Below are positions 9,122 to 22,027 of a DNA stretch of 64,000 nt, piece by piece (position 1 is the first letter of the stretch; each line of letters starts with the position of its first letter). The notes below the pieces were generated by a model. That model was not told the DNA's origin and did not search any database. It worked only from the letters and a program-made list of their open reading frames with translations. The translations under genes were made by a program, and so were the position numbers. Origin of the DNA: Streptomyces dengpaensis (GTDB lineage Bacteria; Actinomycetota; Actinomycetes; Streptomycetales; Streptomycetaceae); the NCBI RefSeq assembly GCF_002946835.1, contig NZ_CP026652.1:2604001-2668000 (forward strand). Direction: 5' to 3'.

Positions 9122-9319
9122 TCACGCGGCGCGGGCGAACCAGTGTCGGCGGGGACGGTCGGTATGGCCCCGCCCCTCCATGTCGTGTGCCGCGGACGCG
9201 CGCGCCGCGGCGCGGCGGGCGGCACGGCGGGCGCGGAGCGCCTCCCGCACCAGTCGGTGGTTCTCGGCCTGGCGGATCAGTTCGGCGGATCGGATCTGGT
9301 GAAGCTCGTACTGGAACAT
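9122..9319 (-). CDS. Small basic helical protein upstream of LuxR regulator
   Basis: A 65-residue protein from ATG 9319 with GAGGGG six bases upstream. It opens MFQYELHQIRSAELIRQAE and continues as an Arg/Ala-rich, probably helical stretch (RRAARRAAARASAA) ending in WFARAA. It resembles small conserved Streptomyces proteins of unknown function. Its TGA stop overlaps the potential GTG start of the LuxR frame (GTGA at 9122-9125), suggesting coupled expression. Confidence 0.7.
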   Translation of the reverse strand: MFQYELHQIRSAELIRQAENHRLVREALRARRAARRAAARASAAHDMEGRGHTDRPRRHWFARAA

Positions 9320-9431
9320 CTGGTACCCCTCGTGAAGAGCCGGTTTCGGCCTCGCTCGTTGCGATGCCTCAACCTTCGTCTCCCAGGGGGGTGCGCCACA
9401 TCGGGAGAATTCCGCATCTTGCGCGCAGGAA

Positions 9432-9476
9432 GGGCCTTAGGCCCGCCGTAAGTGACTTACGCCGGCCCTAAGGCCC
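9432..9476 (-). terminator. Long hairpin terminator
   Basis: Near-perfect inverted repeat: GGGCCTTAGG at 9432 pairs with CCTAAGGCCC ending 9476, and the inner arms meet at GTAAGTGACTTAC; 20 of 22 positions pair. It lies 18 bp past the stop of the membrane-protein gene at 9494 and ahead of the small protein gene. Confidence 0.8.
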
Positions 9477-9493
9477 CTCAGAGGTACGGGGAT

Positions 9494-10096
9494 TCAGCTG
9501 GTGGAGGGCAGTCCGAACAGGATGTCGGAGTACTTGGCGACCGCGAGCACCAGGCCGATGACGCCGAGCGAGACGCCCGCCCAGGCGACCGACTTGATCC
9601 AGGCGGCCTGCGGCTTGCCGGGCGCCCCGAAGGCAGGCCGGACGAGCACGACGACGCCGACGATCAGCGCGGCCAGCGCGAAGAGGCCGCCCACCAGCGC
9701 GGTGGTCGCCCAGGCGTCGCCGTAGACCGCCTTGACCTGCTGGGCGACGCTCGCGGTCGACGAGGTCTCGAGCTGGCCGACAAGCGTCTCGCGCGCGGCG
9801 GCCACGGTGGCGACCCAGCTGCCGGTGAGCGACACGATGCCGAGTCCCGCGGAGACGACGGCGGCGGCGCCCTGCCCGACTCCGGTGGCATCCGTCTCGG
9901 CCTCGGCTTCGGGGGCGTTGTCGCCCTCCTGAGCCTGTGCGTCGGCCTTGGTCTCCGTCTGCTCCGCGACCGCGGCCCCGGCCCCGGTCTCGGTCTCGGC
10001 CTCGGTCGCGGTCTTCGTGACGTCCACGGCCGTCTCGTCGCTCTTCGCCTCGGTGCCGGTCTCGACCCCGGCCTCGTCAACAGTCTTGGTTCCCAT
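9494..10096 (-). CDS. Conserved membrane protein, acidic N-terminus
   Basis: About 200 residues from ATG 10096 (MGTKTVDEAGVETG). The first 70 residues are a Thr/Glu/Ala-rich acidic tail, followed by three hydrophobic segments: about GQGAAAVVSAGLGIVSLTG, TTALVGGLFALAALIVGVV and WAGVSLGVIGLVLAVA. It looks like an inner-membrane protein with a long charged cytoplasmic or extracytoplasmic arm. No family is recognised. A strong hairpin terminator follows it. Confidence 0.75.
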   Translation of the reverse strand: MGTKTVDEAGVETGTEAKSDETAVDVTKTATEAETETGAGAAVAEQTETKADAQAQEGDNAPEAEAETDATGVGQGAAAVVSAGLGIVSLTGSWVATVAAARETLVGQLETSSTASVAQQVKAVYGDAWATTALVGGLFALAALIVGVVVLVRPAFGAPGKPQAAWIKSVAWAGVSLGVIGLVLAVAKYSDILFGLPSTS

Positions 10097-10131
10097 GCCC
10101 CGCACCGTACGGATGCTCTCTGAGAAGTTCC

Positions 10132-10707
10132 TTAATGATCCTTGTGAGCGTCACGCGCGCGTGCCTCGCGCCACTCGGGCGCGAGCACCGACCACACCTC
10201 GGTGTCCGCGCGGACGCCCCGGTGCGGATAATTCTCCCGGAGTACGCCGTCGCGGCTCATGCCCAGCCGTCGCGCCACGTTGATGCTCGGTTCGTTGGCG
10301 GACGACGCGTGCCACTCCACACGGTGGATGCCGCGTGCGCCGACGGCCCAGTCGATGAGCACCCGCATCGCGCGCGTGACCAACCCGCGCCCGGTACCGG
10401 CGGGTTCCAGCCAGCACCCGACCTCGCAGTTGCCGCGCTCCGCGTCGAAGTTCAGGAAGAGCACGCCGCCAACGAGCTTCCCGTCCAGCCACAGGCCGTG
10501 CAGCGATCCGGTGTCGGCGGCGCGCATGTCGGCGTACTTCTGGAGCACCGCCCGCGCCGAGCCGGCGTCCGTGGCGTTGGTCCCGAAGGGGATGTGCTGG
10601 GTGATGAACTCGCGTCCCCGGTCGAGGTGCGACAGGAACTCCTCGGCGTGCCAGGGCTCCAGGGGCCGCAGTTCCGCGCCGTCGTCGCCCAGGGATATCG
10701 CGTACAT
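10132..10707 (-). CDS. GNAT N-acetyltransferase, RimJ/RimL type
   Basis: A 191-residue protein from ATG 10707 with AAGGAG eight bases upstream. It has the RimJ/RimL layout: an early LRPLEPWHAEEF block, a central GLWLDGKLVGGV strand pair, the acetyl-CoA loop GCWLEPAGTGRGLVTRAM, and late HRVEWHASSANEPSINVARRLGM. These enzymes acetylate N-terminal or other amino groups; the target is unknown. The upstream leader carries a 20-bp tandem duplication. Confidence 0.9.
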   Translation of the reverse strand: MYAISLGDDGAELRPLEPWHAEEFLSHLDRGREFITQHIPFGTNATDAGSARAVLQKYADMRAADTGSLHGLWLDGKLVGGVLFLNFDAERGNCEVGCWLEPAGTGRGLVTRAMRVLIDWAVGARGIHRVEWHASSANEPSINVARRLGMSRDGVLRENYPHRGVRADTEVWSVLAPEWREARARDAHKDH

Positions 10708-10724
10708 CCTGCTGCCGCTCCTTG

Positions 10725-10761
10725 TCGATTACGTCCACCAGCGTTGATTACGTCCACCAGC
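10725..10761. repeat. 20-bp tandem duplication in the acetyltransferase leader
   Basis: GATTACGTCCACCAGCG occurs at 10725 and again 20 bases on, immediately upstream of the ribosome-binding site of the acetyltransferase gene. It may duplicate a regulatory site or be a slippage product. Confidence 0.8.
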
Positions 10762-10836
10762 GCGTCGTCCGCGCGCCGCCGCCCCGGAATCGTCGCACGG
10801 CACCCGTAGCCTGCGCCTCGGAATCACTGCCGCAAG

Positions 10837-10876
10837 CCTTAGGGGGATGCATCGCAACCGATGCATCCCCCTAGGG
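10837..10876 (-). terminator. Strong hairpin terminator of the gat operon
   Basis: An 18-bp stem (one GT pair) with CAAC loop: GGGGGATGCATCG (10842-10854) pairs with CGATGCATCCCCC (10859-10871), extended by TTA/TAG and CC/GG. It starts 18 bp beyond the gatB stop and separates the operon from the acetyltransferase gene. Confidence 0.9.
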
Positions 10877-10894
10877 CGTAGGAAAGCGCGGAAC

Positions 10895-12406
10895 TCAGCC
10901 CTCGCTGACGCCCAGCTTCTCCAGGATCAGTTCCTTCACGCGGGCCGCGTCGGCCTGGCCACGGGTGGCCTTCATGACCGCGCCGACCAGCGCGCCCGCG
11001 GCCTGGACCTTGCCGCCGCGGATCTTGTCGGCGACGCCCGGGTTCCCGGCGATGGCCTCGTCGACGGCGGCGGTCAGCGCGCCCTCGTCCGAGACGACCT
11101 TCAGGCCGCGCTTCTCGACGACCTCGTCCGGGGTGCCTTCTCCCGCGAGGACGCCCTCGATGACCTGACGGGCCATCTTGTCGTTCAGATCACCGGACGT
11201 GACGAGCTCGGCGACCCGGGCGACCTGCGCCGGGGTGATCGGCAGGTACTCCAGGGCCTTGCCCGACTCGTTGGCGCTGCGGGCCAGTTCGCCCATCCAC
11301 CACTTGCGGGCGGAGGCGGCGTCGGCACCGGCCTCGATCGTGGCGACGATCGGGTCGATGGCACCGGCGTTGAGGATCGACTGCATGTCGTGGGCGCTGA
11401 CGCCCCACTGCTCGCGCAGCCGGTTACGGCGGGCCAGCGGCTGCTCGGGCAGACCGGCGCGCAGCTCCTCGACCCACTCACGGGACGGGGCGACGGGGAC
11501 GAGGTCGGGCTCCGGGAAGTACCGGTAGTCCTCGGCCTCTTCCTTCACGCGGCCCGAGGTCGTGGACCCGGTGTCCTCGTGGAAGTGGCGGGTCTCCTGA
11601 ATGATCGTGCCGCCCGAGCTCAGCACCGCGGCGTGGCGCATGATCTCGTAGCGGGCGGCACGCTCCACGGAGCGCAGCGAGTTGACGTTCTTCGTCTCGG
11701 AGCGCGTGCCGAACTTCTCGCCGCCCTTGGGCATCAGCGAGAGGTTCACGTCGCAGCGCATCTGGCCCATCTCCATGCGGGCTTCCGAGACACCGAGCGC
11801 CTTGATGAGCTCGCGCAGCTCGGCGACGTACGCCCGGGCGACCTCGGGAGCGCGCTCGCCCGCGCCGGTGATCGGCTTGGTGACGATCTCGATGAGCGGG
11901 ATGCCCGCGCGGTTGTAGTCGAGCAGGGAGTGCTGCGCGCCGTGGATGCGGCCGGTGGCACCGCCGACGTGCGTCGACTTGCCGGTGTCCTCCTCCATGT
12001 GGGCGCGCTCGATCTCCACGCGGAAGACCTCGCCGTCCTCCAGCTGTACGTCGAGGTAGCCGTTGAAGGCGATCGGCTCGTCGTACTGAGAGGTCTGGAA
12101 GTTCTTCGGCATGTCCGGATAGAAGTAGTTCTTCCGGGCGAAGCGGCACCACTCGGCGATCTCGCAGTGCAGCGCGAGACCGATCTTGATCGCGGACTCG
12201 ACGCCGGTCGCGTTGACGACCGGGAGCGAGCCGGGCATGCCGAGACAGATCGGGCAGGTCTGCGCGTTGGGCTCGGCGCCCAGCTCCGTGGAGCACCCGC
12301 AGAACATCTTGGTCTTGGTGCCGAGCTCGACATGGACCTCCAGGCCCATGACGGGGTCGTAGGACGCGAGGGCGTCCTCGTACGACTCCAGTTCAGTGAC
12401 GGTCAC
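10895..12406 (-). CDS. gatB: Aspartyl/glutamyl-tRNA amidotransferase subunit B
   Basis: A 503-residue GatB. The N-terminal half has the [17 protein letters not shown] opening and [15 protein letters not shown], giving the paired Cys zinc site; the catalytic core contains [18 protein letters not shown] and [13 protein letters not shown]. The C-terminal helical and YqeY-like domains bind the tRNA ([24 protein letters not shown], then [16 protein letters not shown]). It phosphorylates and amidates Glu-tRNA(Gln) in the GatCAB complex, which Streptomyces needs in place of a glutaminyl-tRNA synthetase. It is last in the gatC-gatA-small-gatB operon, before a strong terminator. Confidence 0.98.
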   Translation of the reverse strand: MTVTELESYEDALASYDPVMGLEVHVELGTKTKMFCGCSTELGAEPNAQTCPICLGMPGSLPVVNATGVESAIKIGLALHCEIAEWCRFARKNYFYPDMPKNFQTSQYDEPIAFNGYLDVQLEDGEVFRVEIERAHMEEDTGKSTHVGGATGRIHGAQHSLLDYNRAGIPLIEIVTKPITGAGERAPEVARAYVAELRELIKALGVSEARMEMGQMRCDVNLSLMPKGGEKFGTRSETKNVNSLRSVERAARYEIMRHAAVLSSGGTIIQETRHFHEDTGSTTSGRVKEEAEDYRYFPEPDLVPVAPSREWVEELRAGLPEQPLARRNRLREQWGVSAHDMQSILNAGAIDPIVATIEAGADAASARKWWMGELARSANESGKALEYLPITPAQVARVAELVTSGDLNDKMARQVIEGVLAGEGTPDEVVEKRGLKVVSDEGALTAAVDEAIAGNPGVADKIRGGKVQAAGALVGAVMKATRGQADAARVKELILEKLGVSEG

Positions 12407-12422
12407 GATGAAACTTTCCCTC

Positions 12423-12656
12423 TCAGCCCAGCAGGACGTCGTCGTCGCCGAGCCGCTTCAGCTCGCGGTAGAGGATCGCCAGGCCGGTGACGATGGCGGC
12501 GGCGGACACGGCCGCGTCGACCAGCCGCAGGAAGTCACCGTCCTCGCGGGCCAGCTTGGCCTGCTTGGCCACGCTGATCGCACCGAAGGCGGTGCTGCCC
12601 AGCGACACGTACAGCCCGGTCTTGGACTTCTTGAAGTTCTTGGCCTTTTTTGCCAT
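12423..12656 (-). CDS. Small protein encoded between gatA and gatB
   Basis: A 77-residue protein from ATG 12656 ([20 protein letters not shown]). A basic N-terminus is followed by two moderately hydrophobic helices ([10 protein letters not shown] and [16 protein letters not shown]) and an acidic tail (LGDDDVLLG), so it may associate with the membrane. It sits 5 bp downstream of gatA and 16 bp upstream of gatB, so it is co-transcribed with the amidotransferase. I know no function; small genes in this slot appear common in Streptomyces. Confidence 0.8.
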   Translation of the reverse strand: MAKKAKNFKKSKTGLYVSLGSTAFGAISVAKQAKLAREDGDFLRLVDAAVSAAAIVTGLAILYRELKRLGDDDVLLG

Positions 12657-12661
12657 GGCAC

Positions 12662-14155
<1,494 letters not shown>

Positions 14156-14160
14156 GCTGA

Positions 14161-14457
14161 TTAGTCCTCCCCCAGGATCTGCGGCACCTTGAAACGCTGC
14201 TGCTCCTGGGCCGGGGCGCCGGAGAGCGCCTGCTCGGGGGTGAGCGACGGACGAACCTCGTCCGCGCGCATGACGTTCGTCAGCGGCAGCGGATGAGAGG
14301 TCGGCGGTACGTCTTGGTCGGCGACCTCGCTGACGCGGGCGACCGCGCCGATGATGTCGTCGAGCTGGCCTGCGAAGTGGTCGAGCTCTTCGCCCTTCAG
14401 CTCCAGACGCGCCAGCCGTGCGAGGTGGGCGACCTCCTCGCGCGTGATGCCAGGCAT
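14161..14457 (-). CDS. gatC: Aspartyl/glutamyl-tRNA amidotransferase subunit C
   Basis: A 98-residue GatC from ATG 14457 ([20 protein letters not shown]), with GAGGAT six bases upstream. It has the usual belt-like features: the early LARLARLEL helix, the [15 protein letters not shown] helix, and the C-terminal [12 protein letters not shown] plus FKVPQIL. GatC clamps GatA to GatB. It is first in the operon. Confidence 0.97.
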   Translation of the reverse strand: MPGITREEVAHLARLARLELKGEELDHFAGQLDDIIGAVARVSEVADQDVPPTSHPLPLTNVMRADEVRPSLTPEQALSGAPAQEQQRFKVPQILGED

Positions 14458-14899
14458 GCAGCGATCCTCTGGGGTGAGTGTGTGTGGTTTGGGCCCAATC
14501 CTATGGCGCCGGGGGTGGTGCCTGCGCCAGGGTTTCTTTCGGGGGTCTCCCACCAGCACCACCCGTGACGGTCCGCTGAAGAGGTCCACGTCTCCCGTGG
14601 AGGTTCTCGCCGTCGGCCCCAGTCCGTCCGGGGACTGACACCATCGTCCAAAACCCGCGGGACGTCAGTGGCTGGTGGCATCCACGCGGCGGAGCCGCAT
14701 ATGTCACAGCTCCGCGCCCCTGACGGGGCGCTGCGGACCCGCCTGTTACGGACGGGCGCCGACGGCGAGGCACCCCCACGGGCGACCTCGGCTTGTCGGG
14801 TGACGGTAACGGGCGGTGCGCGGGTGGGAGAACAAGGCGGAACCCCCACGGGCCCGCACCCGGCGGCGAACCGGAGGCCACTCGGCTGCGAACCGGAGG
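14458..14899. other. 442-bp intergenic stretch with a dispersed repeat
   Basis: The space between gatC and the GGDEF/EAL gene holds no gene I can support. It should contain the gat promoter at its left. At 14682-14735 is a repeat beginning CCACGCGGCGGAGCCGCA, then TGTCAC and CCGCGCCCC, a second version of which lies at 37482. Near 14873-14910 GAACCGGAGG is repeated twice. Confidence 0.6.
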
Positions 14900-17140
14900 T
14901 TACTCCGCGGCGGGCAGCGCGGCGCGCGGCCGCTGCCAGCCCCGGGAGCCCCGGGCGCGCAGCCACGCCGTTGCCTCCTTGGCGGGCATCGCGGCCGCGA
15001 CGAGCCACCCCTGGACGGCGTCGCAGCCCAGGTCCCGCAGCCGCTCCCACGTCTCGTCGTCCTCGACGCCCTCGGCGACGACGAGCAGGCCCAGGGAGTG
15101 CGCGAGATCGACCGTGCAGCGCACGATCTCCGCGTCCTCCGTGTCCACCGCGAGCCGCGCGACGAACGACCGGTCGATCTTCAGTTCGCTCACCGGCAGC
15201 CGGCGCAGGTGAACCAGCGACGAGTAGCCCGTACCGAAGTCGTCCAGCGACATCTTCACCCCGTGCCCGGTCAGCGCGGCCAGGGTGTCCGCGGCCCGCT
15301 GCGGATCCTCCAGGAGCACGTGCTCCGTTATCTCCAGCTGCAGCGCCCCCGCCGGGACCCCGTGCCGGGCGAGTCGCGCGGCGACCGCACCGGCGAACCC
15401 GGGGGTGTGCACATCGCGCGGCGAGACGTTCACCGCGACCGGCACGTGCAGGCCCTGCGCGCGCCACCGCGCGACCTGCCCGAGCGCCGTCTCCAGCACG
15501 TACTCGGTGAGATGCGGCATCAGCCCGGACGACTCGGCTATGGCGATGAACTCGTCCGGCGGCACCTTCCCGCGCTCGGGATGCACCCAGCGCACCAGCG
15601 CCTCGAGTCCGGCCACCTGTCCGTCGAAGCGGACCTTGGGCTGGTAGTGCAGCTGCACCTCGTGCGCGTCGAGGGCGCGGCGCAGATCGCCCAGCAGACC
15701 GAGCCGGTCCGGCGTGTTGGAGTCCCGCTTGGACTCGTACACCTCCACCCCCGTACGGTCCCGCTTCGCCTGGTACATCGCCACGTCCGCGCGCCGCAGC
15801 AGCCCCTCCGCGTCGAGCGCGTGGTCGGGGAAGACGGCGAGCCCGGCACTGGCCTCCAGGACGAGGGTGAGCCCGTCGAGGTCGAGCGGTGAGCCGAGCG
15901 CGGCGACGAGGTTGCGGGCGACCCGCGTGGCCGACGTGGTGGAGTCGGCGACCGGCAGTAACACGGCGAACTCGTCGCCGCCGAGCCGCGCGGCCTCCGC
16001 CCCGCGCGGCAGTGCGAGCCGCAGCCGGTCGGCTATCTGAAGGAGCAGCCGGTCCCCGGCGAGATGCCCCAACGTGTCATTCACCGAACGGAAACGGTCG
16101 AGGTCGATCAGCATCAGAGCGGAACGCGCACCGATGCGCTCGGCATCGTCCAGAGCCGCCCAGGTGCGTTCCAGCAGCCACTGCCGGTTGGGCAGCCCCG
16201 TCAGCGGATCGCGCAGCTGCTCCTCTGCCCGCGCGCGGGCGATCCACAAAGTGGAGTCGAGGGCGATCAGCGGGATCGAGAACAGCGGCAGCAGGAGCGG
16301 CTGCGCGACCGCGACCACGCAGATCAGCGGCGCGATCCCGAGCAGCGCGACCGCGAGGAGCCCCTGTCTGACCAGGGCCGTACGGGCGACGGTGGGCAGG
16401 CCCGTGGTGCGCGGCGCGTGCAGGTACCAGAGCAGGGCGCGGGGAACCGCGAGATAGACGGCCGCGACCAGCGCCACCTGGGGGGCGGCGGAGAAGGTCC
16501 AGGTCTCCGGGTTCCAGGGCGACTCGACGCTCGGGAACCGGCGACACGCGGCCAGGACCAGCGCCCCGGCGCCGATGCCGAGGATGTCGGCCGCGCCGTG
16601 CAGCACGCCCTGGCGCCAGCGGTTGCGGCGCGCGACGCCGACCAGCACGACGACGGTCAGGCTGACCATTCCGGCGGGCACCCAGCCGTACAGCAGCAGG
16701 ACCGCGAGGGTGAGCGCCGAGCCGGAGCCCGTACCGCCCAACCCGCGGGCCCGGCCGAGAGCGACCAGATGGCCGACGATGACGCCGGTCAGCACGGCCA
16801 GCGACCAGCCGACGGTGCCGGACGGGAAGAGCGCGTGGCCACCGCTGAACGCCCGGTAGAAGCCGGCGCCCAGGACGAACCCGGCCGCCGCGATGAGCAC
16901 CGCGGGCAGTGCGGGCCAGGAGACGTGCCGTTCGGGATCCTGGCCGGGCGGGCCGGTGCCGCGGTCGGTGCCGAGCCGGTCCACGCCCGGGGCGGTCGGC
17001 GCGGTGAGTGGGGCGGTACCGAGCCCGCTCGCGGCGGGGCGCTCCGGGGAGCGCCCCGTCCGGATGCCGGCCAGCCACGCGCCGGCCATCCGGCGCAGGC
17101 GCAGCCGTGAACCGGGGGCGGCGCTCTCGGTCGGTTCCAT
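14900..17140 (-). CDS. rmdB: Membrane GGDEF-EAL cyclic di-GMP protein, RmdB-like
   Basis: About 746 residues from ATG 17140 (MEPTESAAPGSRLRLRR; GAGGGACGGGA just upstream); the open frame continues to 17368 but looks non-coding. After a charged linker come eight or more hydrophobic segments (to about residue 300), then a GGDEF domain (intact RLGGDEFAVLL at about 384-393) and an EAL domain (LEALVRW near 512, later DDFGTGYSS and VAEGVED). Both active-site motifs are kept, so either activity is possible; the likely ortholog RmdB of S. coelicolor acts mainly as a phosphodiesterase affecting aerial hyphae. Its place beside ligA matches SCO5495 next to SCO5494 (from memory). Confidence 0.88.
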   Translation of the reverse strand: MEPTESAAPGSRLRLRRMAGAWLAGIRTGRSPERPAASGLGTAPLTAPTAPGVDRLGTDRGTGPPGQDPERHVSWPALPAVLIAAAGFVLGAGFYRAFSGGHALFPSGTVGWSLAVLTGVIVGHLVALGRARGLGGTGSGSALTLAVLLLYGWVPAGMVSLTVVVLVGVARRNRWRQGVLHGAADILGIGAGALVLAACRRFPSVESPWNPETWTFSAAPQVALVAAVYLAVPRALLWYLHAPRTTGLPTVARTALVRQGLLAVALLGIAPLICVVAVAQPLLLPLFSIPLIALDSTLWIARARAEEQLRDPLTGLPNRQWLLERTWAALDDAERIGARSALMLIDLDRFRSVNDTLGHLAGDRLLLQIADRLRLALPRGAEAARLGGDEFAVLLPVADSTTSATRVARNLVAALGSPLDLDGLTLVLEASAGLAVFPDHALDAEGLLRRADVAMYQAKRDRTGVEVYESKRDSNTPDRLGLLGDLRRALDAHEVQLHYQPKVRFDGQVAGLEALVRWVHPERGKVPPDEFIAIAESSGLMPHLTEYVLETALGQVARWRAQGLHVPVAVNVSPRDVHTPGFAGAVAARLARHGVPAGALQLEITEHVLLEDPQRAADTLAALTGHGVKMSLDDFGTGYSSLVHLRRLPVSELKIDRSFVARLAVDTEDAEIVRCTVDLAHSLGLLVVAEGVEDDETWERLRDLGCDAVQGWLVAAAMPAKEATAWLRARGSRGWQRPRAALPAAE

Positions 17141-17352
17141 TCCCGTCCCTCTCACAGCCGGCGGTGCCCACGCCACGCGGTCCGTCGCCGACGACAACTG
17201 CCAACGGCGCCGCGTCTGAAAACCCTTCCCCAGGCTCTCGAAGAGCAGGGGATGCCCCAACCGCAGCTGGGCACGGCAGGCGCACACCTCAACAGTAGGC
17301 GGCAGAAGGCTTCTACGGGCAGCGGTCGTGGACGGTTGCCCGAATGCGACCC

Positions 17353-17392
17353 GGCCACCCGTATGCATCTGATATGCGCCGAACGGGTGGCC
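17353..17392 (-). terminator. Hairpin terminator after ligA
   Basis: GGCCACCCGT (17353-17362) pairs perfectly with ACGGGTGGCC (17383-17392), with a smaller GCAT/ATGC pairing in the loop. It starts 8 bp past the ligA stop and separates ligA from the GGDEF/EAL gene. Confidence 0.85.
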
Positions 17393-17400
17393 TTCAACCG

Positions 17401-19608
<2,208 letters not shown>

Positions 19609-20616
19609 TTACTCAGGGTTGTCCGCGAGGGATCTCGCCGCCCGGACGCACTGGGCGAGCGCCTTGCGCGCATAGTCGGGGGAAGCCCCCGCGAGCCCGC
19701 ATGACGGAGTGACCGTGACCGCCTTCGCGAGAAGACCCGGTTGCAGCCCCAGCCTGCGCCACAGCGTCCTGACACCCATGACGCTACCGGCAGGGTCTGA
19801 CAACGGGCCGTCCACGCCGGGGACGACACCGGTGAAGAGTCGCGTACCGCCTTCCACGGCTTCCCCGATCACGTCGTCGTCACGCTCGGTGAGGAGGGAG
19901 AAGTCGAAGGAGATCGCCGTCGCGCCCGCACGGCGCAGGAGCGCGAACGGGACGTCCGGTGCGCATGAGTGGACCACGTTCTGGCCGCCTTCGTGAACCC
20001 CGATGACGTTCCGGAGCGTGGCCTCGACGACCTGCCGGTCCACGGCGCGGTGGGTCCGGTAGCCGCTGGCGGTCCTGACCTGCCCGCGCAGCACGGCGAT
20101 GAGCGACGGCTCGTCGAGCTGGAGGACGACCTGAGCGCCCGGAACGCGCCGCCGGACCTCGTCGAGGTGGAGGCGCAGCCCCTCGGCGAGCGACCCCGCG
20201 AGGTCCCGGCACGCGCCCGTGTCGGAGAGGACCGCCTCGCCGTTCTTCAGCTCCAGCGCGGCGGCGAGGGTCCAGGGGCCGACGGCCTGCACCTTCAGCG
20301 GACCCTCGTACCCCTGGGTGAACTCCTCGAGGGCGTCGAGGTCCTCCCGCAGCCACGACCTGGCCCTCTTGGTGTCCCGCCCTGGCCGGTCCCCGATCCG
20401 CCAGCCGCTGGGCTCCACGCGCGCGTACAGCTCGACCAGCATCCCGGCGGTCCGCCCGATCATGTCGGCGCCGGGCCCTCGCGCGGGCAGTTCCGCGAGG
20501 AACGGGAAGTCCTCCAAGGATCCGGTCACCGTCTTGGCGGCCTCCCGGGCATCGCCGCCCGGCATGGATCCGACCCCGGTCGCGGGACCGAACCTGAACT
20601 CGCTGTTTTCGCTCAC
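19609..20616 (-). CDS. MetE C-terminal domain-like (cobalamin-independent methionine synthase family) protein
   Basis: A 335-residue protein equal to the catalytic half of MetE. It starts FGPATGVGSMPGGDAREA and keeps the zinc-ligand pattern of the family: His and Cys in VHSCAPDVP and the late Cys in TPSCGLAG, plus VLQLDEPSL. It may transfer methyl groups to a thiol such as homocysteine from a non-folate donor, but short MetE-like proteins of this kind lack a proven role. It sits tightly between an SDR gene and ligA. Confidence 0.85.
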   Translation of the reverse strand: MSENSEFRFGPATGVGSMPGGDAREAAKTVTGSLEDFPFLAELPARGPGADMIGRTAGMLVELYARVEPSGWRIGDRPGRDTKRARSWLREDLDALEEFTQGYEGPLKVQAVGPWTLAAALELKNGEAVLSDTGACRDLAGSLAEGLRLHLDEVRRRVPGAQVVLQLDEPSLIAVLRGQVRTASGYRTHRAVDRQVVEATLRNVIGVHEGGQNVVHSCAPDVPFALLRRAGATAISFDFSLLTERDDDVIGEAVEGGTRLFTGVVPGVDGPLSDPAGSVMGVRTLWRRLGLQPGLLAKAVTVTPSCGLAGASPDYARKALAQCVRAARSLADNPE

Positions 20617-20707
20617 CCCGGAAGCCTACGGAACCCTCTGGGGGTGCGTCCGACTCAGGGGCGCCCTCCGGCACGGGCTGGTTGTCCCTCGGCCCGGCTT
20701 CGAGAGA

Positions 20708-21397
20708 TCAGCGGCCCGGGCGCACCGTCAGGTCGTTGACCTCCGCGTCCCGGGGCAGGTCGAGGGCCATCAGGATCGTGGTCGCCACCGACTCGGGGTC
20801 GATCCACTTCGACGCGTCGTAGTCCTTGCCCTCCTGCTGGTGGACCTTGGCCTGCATGGGGCTCGCGGTGCGGCCCGGGTAGACGGAGGTCACCCGCACC
20901 CCGTTGGCGTGTTCCTCGTGGCGCAGGGAGTCCGCCAGGGCCTTCAGGCCGTGCTTGGAGGCGGCGTACGCGGACCAGTCGGCGTGCGCGCTGAGGCCCG
21001 CGCCGGAGTTCACGAACACCACATGGCCCTGGGCGACGCGGAGTTGGGGCAGGAAGTGGCGGGTCAGCTCGGCGGGGGCGATCAGGTTGACGTTGAGCTG
21101 GTGGCGCCAGGACTTGGGGGTCAGCTCGCCGACCGGGCCCAGGTCGACGACGCCCGCGATGTGCAGGAGCGAGTCGACACGGTCGGGCAGGGTCTGGTGC
21201 GAGAACGCCCAGGAGAGCTTGTCCGGGTCCGCCAGGTCGCCGACCAGGGTCTTCGCGCCGGGGAACGCGGCCGCCAGCTCCTTGGCGCGGCCGGCGTCGC
21301 GCGCGTGCAGCACGAGTTCGTCCCCGCGCGCGTGAAGGCGGCGGGCGACGGCCGCGCCGATGCCGGAACCCGCCCCGGTGATCACATGTGTAGCCAT
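20708..21397 (-). CDS. Short-chain dehydrogenase/reductase
   Basis: About 229 residues from ATG 21397 (MATHVITGAGSGIGAAVARR); an ATG three codons earlier is possible. It has the TGAGSGIG dinucleotide loop, LLHIAGV in place of the usual NNAG, and the YAASKHGLKALADSL active site with Tyr and Lys; the downstream VYPGRTASPM is typical. The substrate is unknown. It starts 16 bp after the LOG-family gene on the same strand, so the two are probably co-transcribed. Confidence 0.9.
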   Translation of the reverse strand: MATHVITGAGSGIGAAVARRLHARGDELVLHARDAGRAKELAAAFPGAKTLVGDLADPDKLSWAFSHQTLPDRVDSLLHIAGVVDLGPVGELTPKSWRHQLNVNLIAPAELTRHFLPQLRVAQGHVVFVNSGAGLSAHADWSAYAASKHGLKALADSLRHEEHANGVRVTSVYPGRTASPMQAKVHQQEGKDYDASKWIDPESVATTILMALDLPRDAEVNDLTVRPGR

Positions 21398-21413
21398 GCA
21401 CGCCATGCTCGCA

Positions 21414-21977
21414 TCACTGGGCGCCCTGGCCCGCGGCCGGAGCCGCTGATGTCACCGCCTCGAGGTAGGCCAGCGCACCCGCCGGCTCCTCCGCGAAGAA
21501 CACCAGGTCGCTGAGGGGACGCGGCAGGAAGCCCTCGTCCTCCATGCGCCGGAACTGCTGCTTCAGGCCGTCGTAGAAACCCGCGGTGTTGAGGAGCACC
21601 ACCGGCTTGTCCGTCTTCCCGTGCTTCTTCAGCTCCAGGATCTCGGTCGCCTCGTCGAGCGTCCCGGTCCCGCCGACCATGATCACGACGGCGTCGGCCT
21701 TCTCCAGGAGCAGCCTCTTGCGCTCGGCGAGGTCACGGGCGATCACCATCTCGTCGGCACCCGGCCGCGCCTTGGCGGCGAGGAAGTCCACGGAGACGCC
21801 CAGCAGCCGCCCTCCCGCCTCCTGGACCCCGTCGGCGACCACCTTCATCAGACCGACGTCCGAACCGCCCCACACGAGCGTGTGGCCGCCCTTGCCAAGC
21901 AGCTTCGCGAAGTCCCGGGCGGGGTGCGTGTAGAGGTCGTCGAGGTCGGCGGCGGAGAGGAAGACGCAGATATTCAT
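21414..21977 (-). CDS. LOG-family (TIGR00730-type) protein
   Basis: A 187-residue Rossmann-fold protein from ATG 21977 (MNICVFLSAADLDDLYTHPA). It has the family's GGSDVGLMKVVADG block and a variant VGGTGTLDEATEILE where PGGxGTxxE is usual. Members split the N-glycosidic bond of nucleoside 5'-monophosphates (cytokinin activation in plants); in bacteria the role is uncertain. It heads the LOG-SDR-MetE-like-ligA run. Confidence 0.85.
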   Translation of the reverse strand: MNICVFLSAADLDDLYTHPARDFAKLLGKGGHTLVWGGSDVGLMKVVADGVQEAGGRLLGVSVDFLAAKARPGADEMVIARDLAERKRLLLEKADAVVIMVGGTGTLDEATEILELKKHGKTDKPVVLLNTAGFYDGLKQQFRRMEDEGFLPRPLSDLVFFAEEPAGALAYLEAVTSAAPAAGQGAQ

Positions 21978-22027
21978 GCGGGCACCGTACGCGGGAAGAA
22001 CCCGGGCTTCGCGAGTGCTTTTCGGGT

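Noticed and set aside
17141..17368. An N-terminal extension of the GGDEF-EAL protein
   Set aside because: Its composition is not protein-like and a good ribosome-binding site precedes ATG 17140.
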